A DNA stretch of 43,658 bases. It comes from Actinomycetes bacterium (GTDB lineage Bacteria > Actinomycetota > Coriobacteriia > WRKU01 > WQUG01). Shown here piece after piece: positions 9,001 to 14,786 of the stretch. The DNA lies in NCBI GenBank assembly GCA_031272275.1, contig JAISUC010000015.1, positions 1-43,658 on the forward strand, written 5' to 3'. Numbering within the stretch: the first letter of the stretch is position 1; every line of letters begins with the position of its first letter. The position numbers and the translations under genes are program-made. Below the pieces are notes generated by a model. That model was not told the DNA's origin, did no database searches, and saw only the letters and a program-made list of their open reading frames with translations.

Positions 9001-11695
9001 GGCAGGGCACGTGTATGACTATCTGCGCAATCGGCGTATTCGGGTCGCGGTGCCGTTGACGCTGTCGGATGCATTGTTGGCCGATGCGGACGATTTGGCC
9101 GCGGCTATTGTGAACGGGATTGAAAACGTGGCAACGCTGGTATTGACTCCGGAACACAGCGCGGGGGTGGATGGTGTACCGGACGCACCGATACCGACCG
9201 ACCCGGTGTATGCCTATCCGCCCGACGCGCCGGACATCGAACAGGACTATTCGACCAATCCGCCCAACGGGACCGACCCGACGCGACCCTATGATCCGGA
9301 ACAGGAATATTACGTGCCCGAGCGCTATGACCCCGATCCGGACGGTAACGGAGTGGACGACACGCCCGAGCCGGGTGTGACGGCGGGCTATCCGTTCTAT
9401 AAAAACGTGCGCGTGCATTTCGGTAACAGTGTGCGTGAATGGGGTAATGTCGCGGTGACCGACGACTTGGACGATGCCTATCTGGTGGCAAGCGGCAGCA
9501 TCGTGATCTATGACATCACCGGTGCCGCACCGGGCACCGTGGCGCGTCCCGGGACCTTGGTCAGCGGGTATCAGGTGGCGCTGGCTACCGATGGCAGCAA
9601 CCATTTGACCATCACCTTCCCGCCGGATGGGACGGCCGCTCCCGGGCATACGTACGACTATCTGTTGAACCGGACCTATGAGATCTCGATTCCGCTGCAG
9701 ATTCGTGCCGACGTGGTGGGGGATACGGATGCTTATGCGCGTCTGCAGCGCGAGGGCTTGCCCAACACGCCGACGCTGGAAACCTATCCGACCGACGACC
9801 CGGCGACACCCACCGACGAAAGTCTGCGTCCGTCAGGCGAGTATTCGCCGTCGGAAATCATCGCCTATCCGCCGGATGAACCGACCGTCGAAAACTATTG
9901 GAACGGCAAAAAGACCTACTATATGGATTCTGCGGGCGAGGCATTGGACAAAGACATCCACGTGTCGTTTGGAAACCATGTCCGGCTGTGGGATGCCGTG
10001 CAGTTGACCGACGATTTCGACGACCGGCTGGACCTGGATATGGCGGGGCTGCGCGTTGTCGATGTATCGACCGGGGCTGCGGTGCCCGCATCGCGGTATA
10101 CGTCTGTGGTAACCACGGATGGGACCAACGTGGTGACGGTGACCTTCCTGCCGGATGCTTCGGCCGCGGCCGGGCACGAATATGATTACCTGTTCGAGGC
10201 TCGTTATGTGCTGCATGTGCCGGCGGCGATTTCGGCTGCAGTGTCACAGGACGCGACCCAACTGGCCGACATGAGTGAAAACGGCATCGCGAACGTGGTG
10301 GAGCTGACGGTCACACAGACCGACCCGCCCGATCCCCTGCACCCGGATGTGGTGATCACACCGCCGGTGCCGCCGCTGGCCTATCCACCGGATACGCCGG
10401 GGATTGTAAACGACATCTCGCAGCCCGGGACGTCGACGGCGCATACGATTGCCGATTACGACCCGACGGCGGTCAAGTATCGCCTGCCCGATTCGGACGA
10501 TGCATTCGTGTACAACGATTTCATCGATTTCGGCAAGACACCGGGAGCCTGGGATCATGCCGATATCATCAACGACATGGATGACCGGCTGGACATTGTG
10601 TCGGTCGACGTCTATGACGAAAACGGCGTGCTGTTGGTGCCGGGTGTGGACTATGAACTGGTCTATGATCCTGATACCAACACCGTGACGGTGCAGCTGA
10701 CGGCAAAGGATTCGGACGGCGACCCGGATACGCCGGATGATTACAGTTATCTGAAGAACAAACAGTACGAGGTCGTTATCACCACGACCATCAAGCCCGA
10801 ATACATCGATGCGGACGGCAATGCGCCGCGCGATATGATTCGCGAGGGCATCCCCAAGACCCCGGTGTTGGGTTACGGCAGCGCCGATGACCCGCAGTAC
10901 CTGACCGGCGTCGAGGTACGCGCCTATCCGCCGGGTGGTCCGATAGTCACCGATGATGTCCAGGGAGGTGCGTCGTACGTCATTCCTGATGCGAACGATC
11001 AGTTCACCTGGAACGATCATTTCGACATGGGAAACGACGTGTCCGACTGGGATGATGTGACGCTGTATTCGCCCATCGACGGGCGACTGGATATCGATCA
11101 GAGTGCCATCACCGTGACGCGTGATGACGGCACGGTGTTGACCCCCGGTGTCGATTACGATGTGGTGGTGGGTACCGACAACGTGGTCGTGATCCGGTTG
11201 TATCCGCGTGATCCGGCAACCGGAGACCCCGTGCCGCCCGATGCGAACGGGAACTATCCGTCCGGTAGTTATGACTGGCTGTCAGGCGAGGTCGTGCACG
11301 TGCACGTGCCGACCCGGCTGCAACCGGACCTGAGCTATCAGGACATCAAGGACGCGCACGAAAACGGCCTGCCGCATCAACCGTGGATGACCTATCGGGA
11401 TACCGCGAACGGTGGCGCTGTGGTGCGCGTCGACGGAGTGACGGTCGTGGCGTATCCGGATGCATCGCTGGTGATTCCGCCCGCGCAGCCGGATAACCCG
11501 CCGGTGACACCGACGCAGCCGGAAGACAAGCCCGTGACGCAGACCGAGAATCTGCCGACGCCGAAAAGGACCAAGATGCCCGATACCGGCGACACCACGT
11601 CAGTTGTGCTGATTGTGGTTGCGGTCGCCCTGGGTGCTGTGGCGGCAGCCGTGCTGCTGCGCACCCGCACACGCCGCCGCAGGGAGGGGGCATAG
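2..11695 (+). CDS. Giant cell-wall-anchored surface protein (partial, 5' end outside window)
   Basis: The frame is open from base 2, so the gene begins upstream; 3,897 residues lie in the window. A MucBP-like domain comes first (about 160-420; GTGKVL, AGYTLIP, VTFTYHA). Long beta-rich regions follow. From about 3280 to 5990 there are roughly seven SpaA/Cna-B-like domains, recognised by KKV/TKT starts with A/G-F and Y-x-V-x-E strands. From about 5990 to 11460 there are nine related modules. The end is a Pro-rich stretch, the sorting motif MPDTG (11576-11590), a 21-residue membrane helix and an Arg-rich tail. In known families this layout means sortase anchoring to peptidoglycan, with Cna-B domains often stabilised by isopeptide bonds. 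A role as adhesin or stalk is inferred. Several DxDxxG-type acidic loops could bind calcium. Patches near 3930-3970 and 8180-8230 are AT-richer and use ATA codons unlike their surroundings. No sortase gene is visible. The gene ends about 200 bp before a convergent ATPase gene. Confidence 0.9.
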   Translation: MPDSVTSLDGQAFAPGPVTSDLTYDYWIYTVTDATTLSDNLGTYTNGYAATDARYRVYNVNNWINKYAVTITCVEQGTGKVLKTVLDHVSLTAGTYPGGTGDVTAPFVAGYTLIPTETDPKSVTIDSYRENEVTFTYHAATATNPSGMQLYIDNNGVTAGPGGTGGTKSYTIGSNMILWTGVRLSGGAQIQAGSKIYIPISDFAQNVAVVKNTYIAGWTVQGGYIVITTNAIASNAADFQISFQYKPYVTPWGHTETFPVYLYAPDGTYLMHGQIMKAGDEDVATLTGTMSGQPGLYKYYNGEYRDYYHDVTAGRVLEGESAYMPGSDKDVVFTYSTRGEYNRNIDRYVFTDTIPTYTDANGTARYAQFIAANNRGWSVVEWDVDADALTLGDIVTTDPTGTYPDAVPVKLQYTATFADPGVHTLSSTQLPTLRLRFPEAHVSQDVTNSASITAYVNNREIQIPQVDPYSFTAVDSVSFTLTGTSTRGMYAKGSAGPHNDGSGYMYFYDDPVEKKAVFSWPLTLSNTLEQPITNIRYTDYGLDGRMFFYGVANPLAGKYDAQVIAYNANGDVLLDESFSEAQYVFPADLGAVSAATPGDVAYGTTPQDIARVEIRILGDYALAAGTSNSVRVLTKLRDTSLSYESEIAKAGTEYATAAEAVTFANQSTCVFTYADENGTRDMTVAGGNVTHIKDPNNRLGIGKTSTMVGSAFANQPFTGGEQLDYELRVGGERTPGANPEDFIAVDLLPNEVEFVSFTPSEMLENSINYSYQVVGDYQGTGRTAVIIRADVLRPGTDTGVFSALLGTIRAKFGYIVYDQVNGRFTNDVYMACDEDTDAEITLTGTVADPFTGSGQTPLHAGADVSHGSVTNEALIAKTFELWKQIRLLDTDGVAPDNSGAFSSIGTGAKASEAARPITLEYRLNIFNNTEVTHTDMVLYDIFPYVGDKMWDQTLTNPPRDKNRNSEFQNTLSYLSDPGPGWQLYVTTSTAAVNTRAFVTNAANWSLVTDLDALNGDPTALAAVRGIKSVATTATLAEQEGYEYTYQVHSPIDRDGTLIGARAYNSFGESDNQNTLPLESNACYNEVLPPSGAVMIKKVNENGEGLAGAELELVDLATGKRVSGIKISQSDDPNTVEDETGFVIWTDVPIGNYAVREVAAPDGYQRTVTEITVRLEDLIALGDGYVYDVTQTELLANTPIPPDPVRATVTVKKVDVNNAPLANAVFELVGTDDGSVDGYPDNTAVYYRRYTNKSGLASFTDLPLGHYRVTEVSPPGHLSNTWAGETFELTSDGQTYIIGPINNAKAEFTLVKIGIYDKTYMARPNIELDTTMGKRLEGVPFALYVASEYDRYLSDEATAPGSGVLPVAVATGVTNAQGEIAFSNLDPDVHYTLVEDITDVDVAGPDPAHPLFVGRGSGDDRNCYDVYISTAGVIELDGLPINTKNLVIGDDGQATVFRAALSKVDQYGNPVGGVTFRIATTNAVSGTGADFITGNGNGVLDTGETTDQLGYAEITEATLAGMANSAALLATYNGGGALYIIEKAVPSGYMIPAGQAAWAVYKDSGYQARTFKNWDTGLDIYKYTVLAATTEASLAYLGVSQSLSGDALEEAIAAKLAVNPTLSLVTIGGERVLRKALSGATFRVAQVTPNPGTLTSANQYNPTTGTGVWFDAVTDATGHIVAPDGFKFIATATYAVTETKAPKGYKLDATAQTFVPDNYKALAGFDGTIRLNYADDPELGQIRLTKLTQQGGRVMEGVTFAISGTVTKLLADPDGSMAEIPERESGDEVYGSAIEEIAQRTTDKNGNVVFNSLPYGTYYINEIATIDGYKLNGDTYTCVVGADSQTVFLMVYNNETEKLSSLRVTKTDDEGKKLSGMRFYLEHQVAVDADGIAGTDDDDGWVAYTVQDNWGVASAAVPRQTDPNGVVTFGKLPGGTYRVVEWTQNAMYRQPLWVDDKGTDDTTDDERHPLSDWTFTVNPSYTQEFTVWVEDPIVDTPVITNEVHDSAGDGVQSWTDHTKQQQNWIMPSPLNTITWYDYVNFGYRTNAWEQAVLVDNLSDLLGPIAASDVVVTNEAGVPLLLGVDYVVSINTTTPPGTPPVVGSNPDQDDPWQTAYNTVTVTFLGKTDVYSAADNGNQYAWLEGHQFTVAINTKIAGEYVDSTNYPATAFGDIYNEMATWGDSHHAWHIKHTPLIQYAGANVVAPGDTGTAYGWEVEALPTDVPAVSDLVEGREKYNLRDNTVPFEWTDEVVFGSQTMTYARATLVDVFDARLDVTATNTPANWGVVGDGPYVSRADGTPMVYGVDYYLELSVDGVTGETTVKAVFLPHDGGAWTDPNTLITYPARDDDREPNNASPDYDPLGYGWLSDMGSLVLHVPTTIKSAYVDPADPSYDGGVELADMIANGIPNYSVFLFRDAPSAAAEDDPWLPEAQRVDDNDPRWWAMGNTVYAYPYQEPGIRDSYEANDPDDDYLIPDIDSVFYKNIDVSFGNNAGYWQSAVVDEDIPAGLEITGLDYITVLDITGLSAAQVAGGGGTLVASAFYTVTHNAVDGTLHLSFNFSGNRGLEYLNGKTYRISIPLQMNAQLQTGAAALLIPEAQRTAAQQAAAEAYLYAQTHGFPNKPLLTTQDPSNETTTPPPVTYQPPIDDYPPRSQDPDYPDDPLTQDPPGGWIYAFPPQLPAIDDLVNGEKTHYMAGEDETLYWDDIVSMGDGTAWWSVDAGKYPTLTDQIDSRLDIAGVEIILTPSGNSPGGSADTTLVAGVDYVVTVDSNNYVTVVFLPKDAGGLAPGAPGYDSSTASFDWLSGAVVTTTVESTIPAKYYDPADPAYDAATAADFRDMRENGIPNCPIFSWNVDDYGVNKPHSIRPDTVYAYPPERAAITKDYQGTDQYYVPTEDAHFYANIYVDFGNGMDHWSTVTSEGPSIEDTIDARMVIDDYTGNWFVDFFEWLGSLFTGVAPGPTVTDVTAGDAAATAVNTALYHISVDTTSNKLTVKFLPDGSASAGHVYDYLRNRRIRVAVPLTLSDALLADADDLAAAIVNGIENVATLVLTPEHSAGVDGVPDAPIPTDPVYAYPPDAPDIEQDYSTNPPNGTDPTRPYDPEQEYYVPERYDPDPDGNGVDDTPEPGVTAGYPFYKNVRVHFGNSVREWGNVAVTDDLDDAYLVASGSIVIYDITGAAPGTVARPGTLVSGYQVALATDGSNHLTITFPPDGTAAPGHTYDYLLNRTYEISIPLQIRADVVGDTDAYARLQREGLPNTPTLETYPTDDPATPTDESLRPSGEYSPSEIIAYPPDEPTVENYWNGKKTYYMDSAGEALDKDIHVSFGNHVRLWDAVQLTDDFDDRLDLDMAGLRVVDVSTGAAVPASRYTSVVTTDGTNVVTVTFLPDASAAAGHEYDYLFEARYVLHVPAAISAAVSQDATQLADMSENGIANVVELTVTQTDPPDPLHPDVVITPPVPPLAYPPDTPGIVNDISQPGTSTAHTIADYDPTAVKYRLPDSDDAFVYNDFIDFGKTPGAWDHADIINDMDDRLDIVSVDVYDENGVLLVPGVDYELVYDPDTNTVTVQLTAKDSDGDPDTPDDYSYLKNKQYEVVITTTIKPEYIDADGNAPRDMIREGIPKTPVLGYGSADDPQYLTGVEVRAYPPGGPIVTDDVQGGASYVIPDANDQFTWNDHFDMGNDVSDWDDVTLYSPIDGRLDIDQSAITVTRDDGTVLTPGVDYDVVVGTDNVVVIRLYPRDPATGDPVPPDANGNYPSGSYDWLSGEVVHVHVPTRLQPDLSYQDIKDAHENGLPHQPWMTYRDTANGGAVVRVDGVTVVAYPDASLVIPPAQPDNPPVTPTQPEDKPVTQTENLPTPKRTKMPDTGDTTSVVLIVVAVALGAVAAAVLLRTRTRRRREGA
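5986..11460 (+). repeat. Nine tandem protein modules with AYPP-type hinges
   Basis: Modules of about 175-235 residues begin near 5986, 6658, 7363, 8029, 8620, 9226, 9880, 10396 and 10936. Each reads roughly as hinge, a short PxI/V-x-D start, an aromatic-acidic stretch, F/MG-x(4-6)-W, D-x-x-D-x-R-L-D-I, G-V-D-Y-x-V, V-T-V-x-F-L-P, Y-D-Y/W-L and GIPN. The junctions before modules 3 to 9 and after module 9 carry an AYPP-like hinge (AYPYQEP, AFPPQLP, AYPPERA, AYPPDAP, AYPPDEP, AYPPDTP, AYPPGGP, AYPDASL). Modules are diverged at DNA level, so this is an old duplication rather than recent slippage. I do not recognise the module as a named family. The pattern suggests a rod of beta-sandwich domains separated by short Pro-rich joints. 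Confidence 0.8.
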
Positions 11696-11732
11696 ATCGT
11701 CATGGTGGGGCGCCGGTAGCACTCCACCGTCA

Positions 11733-11768
11733 TCATTGCGCGCGGCGCGTTCGCGCCGCGCGCAATCC
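11733..11768 (+). repeat. Hairpin element with constant CATTGCG/GCAATCC ends (copy L0)
   Basis: A perfect 15-bp stem (11735-11749 with 11752-11766) closes on a two-base TT loop, just after the stop codon of the giant gene. The outer sequence TCATTGCG...GCAATCC is shared with four other copies near polA, while the inner stem differs in each. It could act as a terminator without a T-tract, or as a REP-like element between two convergent genes. Confidence 0.75.
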
Positions 11769-11770
11769 AT

Positions 11771-11828
11771 GCGGCGACGCTAGGCGCCGGATGACAGCCC
11801 CGTCACGCAGCGCGTGACGGGGGCATTG
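11771..11828 (-). repeat. Two-hairpin intergenic element Q, copy 1
   Basis: On the minus strand this reads GCCCCCG, then a hairpin (plus-strand arms 11798-11808 and 11812-11822, 11 bp with loop AGC), a linker related to CTGTTAT, then a second hairpin containing CGGCG/CGCCG. The same order appears at 29427-29481, 32959-33015, 43436-43492 and 43587-43648. This copy sits between the convergent ends of the giant gene and the ATPase gene. Confidence 0.65.
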
Positions 11829-11885
11829 ACCGGTGCGACGGCCACGGGTGCACTGCACCGGTTGTGCGAGACAACGCGGCGCGGC

Positions 11886-11899
11886 GGGACGTACTCCCC
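11886..11899 (+). repeat. 14-bp near-palindrome GGGACGYRCTCCCC, copy 1
   Basis: Copy reads GGGACGTACTCCCC, five bases before the 3' end of the ATPase gene. Six further copies are at 13314-13328 (reverse), 13361-13375, 18976-18991 (reverse), 21046-21061, 35451-35466 and 43029-43043. Confidence 0.7.
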
Positions 11900-11903
11900 A
11901 AAG

Positions 11904-13169
11904 CTACCGGCTGTCGTATTCCCATAGTGCTGCGATAGGTAGACCCCAGATGTTGCAGGCGTATTGATATGCGTTAGGTGCCATTCCCAGCACAAACCCG
12001 GCCACAAAGCGATCGCCCAGCTTTTTTGCCAAGTAATCTATCCCTTTGAACTGCTGCCCCGAATAGGTCGTCGAGCTTTTGATCTCAATCAGTATAATCC
12101 GCCCATCCGCAAACTCGACGATACAGTCGACCTCGTTACCCAAACGGTCGCGATAATGATACAGTTCATAGTCCAGTTCCGACCACGTTTTCTGGCGCAG
12201 CAATTCCGTGATGACAAACCCCTCTGTAGCGGCGCCCAGAATAGTCGGCTGCAGCAAATCCGCCAGCTGATTGCGTCCCGTTCGCGTTTTCTGCAAGACC
12301 AGTGCCGTATCCCCAATTACGCATTTTGACCGGGCAACCTGACGTGTGGTCAGGTTGTTTGACCAACTGGGCAAATCAGAGACCAGATACATTGTTTTCA
12401 GCACCGCATAGTATTCCGCGCACGTTCTGGGTGAAATGCCCAGTTGTTGCGCATACCGCCCTTTTACCATTTCGCCCGCTTGATTTGCCGCCAACAAGCC
12501 AAACAGTGAATTCAGCAGGTTGCTTGATATTCTGGTGTTGATGTCGGCGATGTCTTTCTGGAACAACTGGCGCATATAGTTGGTATACCACGTGCTGCGC
12601 ATTCTGGCGGGGTAGTCCCGTACCACGGGATACTGTCCCTGCAAGAATAGGTCCAGGTACCCATCCCTGTTGATTGCCGTGGCATATTCCGAAAATTGAT
12701 AGTTTTCCTTTTGGGCGGCGGCGAAAAAATCCTCTTTCCTGCCCGCAAGCTCGCCTTGCGAAAAACCGCGCAACTCCAGCGTCGCGGCTCTGCCGGCCAA
12801 TGAATCGGGCGCGCCTTTGAGGTCAAGCAGATTTGAGGAACCGGTTAGGATAAACCGTCCCGGGCGTCGGTCATTGTCGACACTGCTTTTTATCGCAAGC
12901 AAAGCTTCAGGCAGACGTTGTACCTCATCAATTACAAGCGTTGAGTCGGCCTGATTCAGAAAAAGCAAACTGTCCCGCAGGAATGCCGCCCGAGTTGCCT
13001 CATCGTCAAATGAGACAAATTTTGCCTGCGGGCTTCCCTCAATGAGGTTTTCCGCAAAGGTGCTTTTCCCGGCCTGACGTGCCCCCTGAATAACGAGCAC
13101 AGGGAAATAGTCCAGAATTTCCCGTGCCGATCCGGCCAGATTTCTTTCTATATATCCCGACGTGTTCAT
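11904..13169 (-). CDS. AAA_14 / DUF4143 family ATPase
   Basis: The protein has 421 residues. The N-terminal AAA module has Walker A GARQAGKST (residues 29-37) and Walker B TLVIDEVQ (77-84). An arginine-rich GRFILTGSS sensor-like segment follows, then the C-terminal DUF4143 part, whose NEVDCIVEF...ILIEIKSS stretch resembles the D...ExK core of PD-(D/E)xK nuclease-like folds. Many anaerobes carry several copies of this family; its function is unknown and proposals range from defence to mobile-element biology. It stands alone, opposite in strand to both neighbours. Its composition is lower in GC than the surrounding genes, which together with its isolation suggests acquisition by transfer. An apparent -10 hexamer lies 7 bases before the ATG, so the transcript may be leaderless. 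Family call is firm, role is not. Confidence 0.9.
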   Translation of the reverse strand: MNTSGYIERNLAGSAREILDYFPVLVIQGARQAGKSTFAENLIEGSPQAKFVSFDDEATRAAFLRDSLLFLNQADSTLVIDEVQRLPEALLAIKSSVDNDRRPGRFILTGSSNLLDLKGAPDSLAGRAATLELRGFSQGELAGRKEDFFAAAQKENYQFSEYATAINRDGYLDLFLQGQYPVVRDYPARMRSTWYTNYMRQLFQKDIADINTRISSNLLNSLFGLLAANQAGEMVKGRYAQQLGISPRTCAEYYAVLKTMYLVSDLPSWSNNLTTRQVARSKCVIGDTALVLQKTRTGRNQLADLLQPTILGAATEGFVITELLRQKTWSELDYELYHYRDRLGNEVDCIVEFADGRIILIEIKSSTTYSGQQFKGIDYLAKKLGDRFVAGFVLGMAPNAYQYACNIWGLPIAALWEYDSR

Positions 13170-13176
13170 AGCTTCA

Positions 13177-13182
13177 ATAATA
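13177..13182 (-). promoter_or_regulatory. Probable -10 of the ATPase gene, leaderless geometry
   Basis: On the minus strand TATTAT is followed by 7 bases and then the ATG at 13169. With a usual start 6-8 bases after the -10, transcription would begin at or next to the start codon. No clear -35 was seen. Confidence 0.45.
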
Positions 13183-13204
13183 GGGCAAATACCTCGTTTG
13201 TTAT

Positions 13205-13295
13205 CGTTTTGTCACCTGCTTCGCTACCGTTTTGTCACATGCTTCGCTACCGTTTTGTCACCAGGCTCACTACCGTTTTGTCACCGATTGTGTGG
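13205..13295. repeat. 23-bp tandem repeat upstream of the ATPase gene
   Basis: The core CGTTTTGTCAC starts at 13205, 13228, 13251 and 13274, an exact 23-bp period. The rest of the unit (TGCTTCGCTAC) is conserved in copies 1 and 2 and drifts in copies 3 and 4. It lies in the divergent region between the ATPase and the leu-like operon, 36 bases upstream of the ATPase ATG. It may be a set of protein-binding sites (iteron- or operator-like) or a simple expansion. Confidence 0.8.
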
Positions 13296-13313
13296 CGGGA
13301 ATTGGGGGGAGGT

Positions 13314-13375
13314 GGGGGAGCGCGTCCCGTCGCGCTTTTTTGCCGGACACAGCGGGGTGCGGGACGTACTCCCCC
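13314..13375. repeat. Inverted pair of the 14-bp motif, hairpin-forming
   Basis: A reverse copy (13314-13328) and a forward copy (13361-13375) of the GGGACGYRCTCCCC motif face each other across 32 bp. The 15-base arms pair at 13 of 15 positions. The interior contains a run of six T. The element lies between divergent genes, where a terminator is not expected. Confidence 0.6.
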
Positions 13376-13437
13376 TGTGTTTTGACCTGCCGGTTTGACC
13401 GTTTGCGGTAAGTGCCGGCGGGGGAATGTGCGTGCTG

Positions 13438-13446
13438 TGGTAAAAT
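13438..13446 (+). promoter_or_regulatory. Extended -10 promoter of the leu-like operon
   Basis: TGG followed by TAAAAT is a good extended -10 element. Transcription would start near 13453, giving a leader of about 100 bases before the ATG at 13557. No strong -35 is visible at the expected spacing. Confidence 0.55.
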
Positions 13447-13452
13447 ATCCTT

Positions 13453-13556
13453 TCTTTACGGAACTGTTTCGTGCGGCGGGGCGATTTGTGAATCTCGGAG
13501 ATCCGCTGGATATGACTGAGGCAAGCCGCACCAATTCTTTGTGAAAGGACCTGCTT
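13453..13556 (+). promoter_or_regulatory. Structured leader of the leu-like operon
   Basis: The inferred leader contains a 7-bp inverted repeat, GTGCGGC at 13471-13477 and GCCGCAC at 13525-13531, enclosing smaller hairpins near 13492-13515. A GTG-started 18-codon frame (13488-13544) ends just before the ribosome site AAAGGA of the first gene; it has three Leu codons that are not clustered. No T-box sequence or T-run terminator was found, so attenuation is only a possibility. Confidence 0.3.
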
Positions 13557-14786
13557 ATGCCGACAAAAAAGGACACGATTCGTATTGCTGACGCCATCAG
13601 CAGCGACACCAAGGGTGCCGCGTGGGAACTGCCGATTGATTCAGCGATGGGTCAGGCGACGGTGCATCTGGACGACACGACGCTGCGTGACGGCGAACAG
13701 ACCGCAGGCGTCGTGTTTTCAAATGATGAGAAAATCACCATCGCGCACATGCTGGACAAGCTGGGCGTCGACCAAATCGAGGCCGGTATCCCGGTGATGG
13801 GCGGCGACGAGGCCGCCGTCATCGAACAGCTGGCGCATGCGGGTCTGCGTGCCAGCATTCTGGGATGGAACCGCGCGAACGTGGCCGATATCAAGACCAG
13901 CATCGACTGTGGTGTGGACGCGGTGGCGATTTCGCTGGCCACCAGTGACATCCACATCAAGACCAAGCTGAAAAAGGACCGTGCGTGGGTTCTGAATGCC
14001 ATTCGCGAGGCAGTCGCCTATGCGAAAAGCGAGGGCGTGTATGTGTCGGTCAACGCCGAGGACGCCAGCCGTACCGATTTGAGTTTCCTGTTGGAGTATG
14101 CCGCGGCGGCAAAGGCAGAGGGCGCCGATCGGCTGCGTTTTTGCGACACCATCGGCGTGATGGACCCGTTCCGTTGCTATACGATCATCAAGCACCTGCG
14201 CGATGAAACGGGCATGGAAATCGAGATGCACACGCATAACGATTTCGGTCTGGCGGTGGCAAACGCGCTGGCGGGTATCCACGCCGGTGCCACCTGGGTG
14301 AACGTTACCGTGGGCGGCTTGGGCGAGCGTGCCGGTAATGCCGCGCTGGAGCAGGTCGTTATGGCGCTGAAGTATCTGGAGCACGTCGATTTGGGTATCA
14401 AGACGCCGAAATTCTACGAGGTGACCGATTTCGTGATGCGCGCCGCCGGGCGTGTGTTGCCCAGCTGGACGCCGATCGTCGGTGCCAATATGTTCAGCCA
14501 CGAATCGGGCATTCACGCAGACGGCGTCATCAAGAATCCGGCGACCTATGAGGTGTTTTCGCCCGACGAGGTCGGTTTGGAGCGCCAGATCGTCGTCGGC
14601 AAGCACAGCGGCAGGCGTACCATCGAGGTCAAGCTGAAAGAGTTCGGCATCGTGATCGACCGAGAGGACGCGGCCGCGCTGCTGACCTTGGTGCGGGCGA
14701 AGTCGGTGCTGTTGAACCGGAGTTTGTTTGACAAGGAATTAGTTAAGTTGTATCGGGACTATATGAATAAGAAGGAAACAGCGTAA
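13557..14786 (+). CDS. Homocitrate/2-isopropylmalate synthase family protein (LeuA/NifV-like, no regulatory domain)
   Basis: A DRE-TIM acyltransferase of 409 residues that condenses an acyl-CoA with a 2-oxo acid. Visible motifs are DTTLRDGEQT (40-49), HTHND (225-229) and HESGIHADG (315-323). The text around GVxFSNDEKI, GIPVMGG and LRFCDTIG is NifV/AksA-like rather than typical LeuA. The C-terminal leucine-sensing domain of 500-plus-residue LeuA proteins is absent. Clostridial Re-citrate synthase also belongs to this superfamily, so the product could be isopropylmalate, homocitrate, citramalate or citrate. The start is set by AAAGGA seven bases before ATG. The stop codon directly abuts the next ATG, so it is translationally linked to the LeuC-type gene. 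Family is certain, substrate is not. Confidence 0.9.
   Translation: MPTKKDTIRIADAISSDTKGAAWELPIDSAMGQATVHLDDTTLRDGEQTAGVVFSNDEKITIAHMLDKLGVDQIEAGIPVMGGDEAAVIEQLAHAGLRASILGWNRANVADIKTSIDCGVDAVAISLATSDIHIKTKLKKDRAWVLNAIREAVAYAKSEGVYVSVNAEDASRTDLSFLLEYAAAAKAEGADRLRFCDTIGVMDPFRCYTIIKHLRDETGMEIEMHTHNDFGLAVANALAGIHAGATWVNVTVGGLGERAGNAALEQVVMALKYLEHVDLGIKTPKFYEVTDFVMRAAGRVLPSWTPIVGANMFSHESGIHADGVIKNPATYEVFSPDEVGLERQIVVGKHSGRRTIEVKLKEFGIVIDREDAAALLTLVRAKSVLLNRSLFDKELVKLYRDYMNKKETA

Noticed and set aside
6758..9649. 963-codon open frame on the minus strand inside the giant gene
   Set aside because: It is antisense to a gene with clear module repeats and a sorting signal. Its translation is Arg/Ile/His-rich with no domain. 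High GC and regular codon phase keep the opposite strand open.
13205..13295. CRISPR-like array
   Set aside because: The repeat unit is only 23 bp with no unique spacers, and no cas gene is present.
13162..13398. 78-codon plus-strand frame running through the 23-bp repeats
   Set aside because: It overlaps the start of the ATPase gene and consists of repeats and the inverted motif pair, with no protein character.
13488..13544. Leader peptide for leucine attenuation
   Set aside because: The 18-codon frame has scattered rather than clustered Leu codons, and no T-run terminator follows. It is kept only as part of a possible leader.
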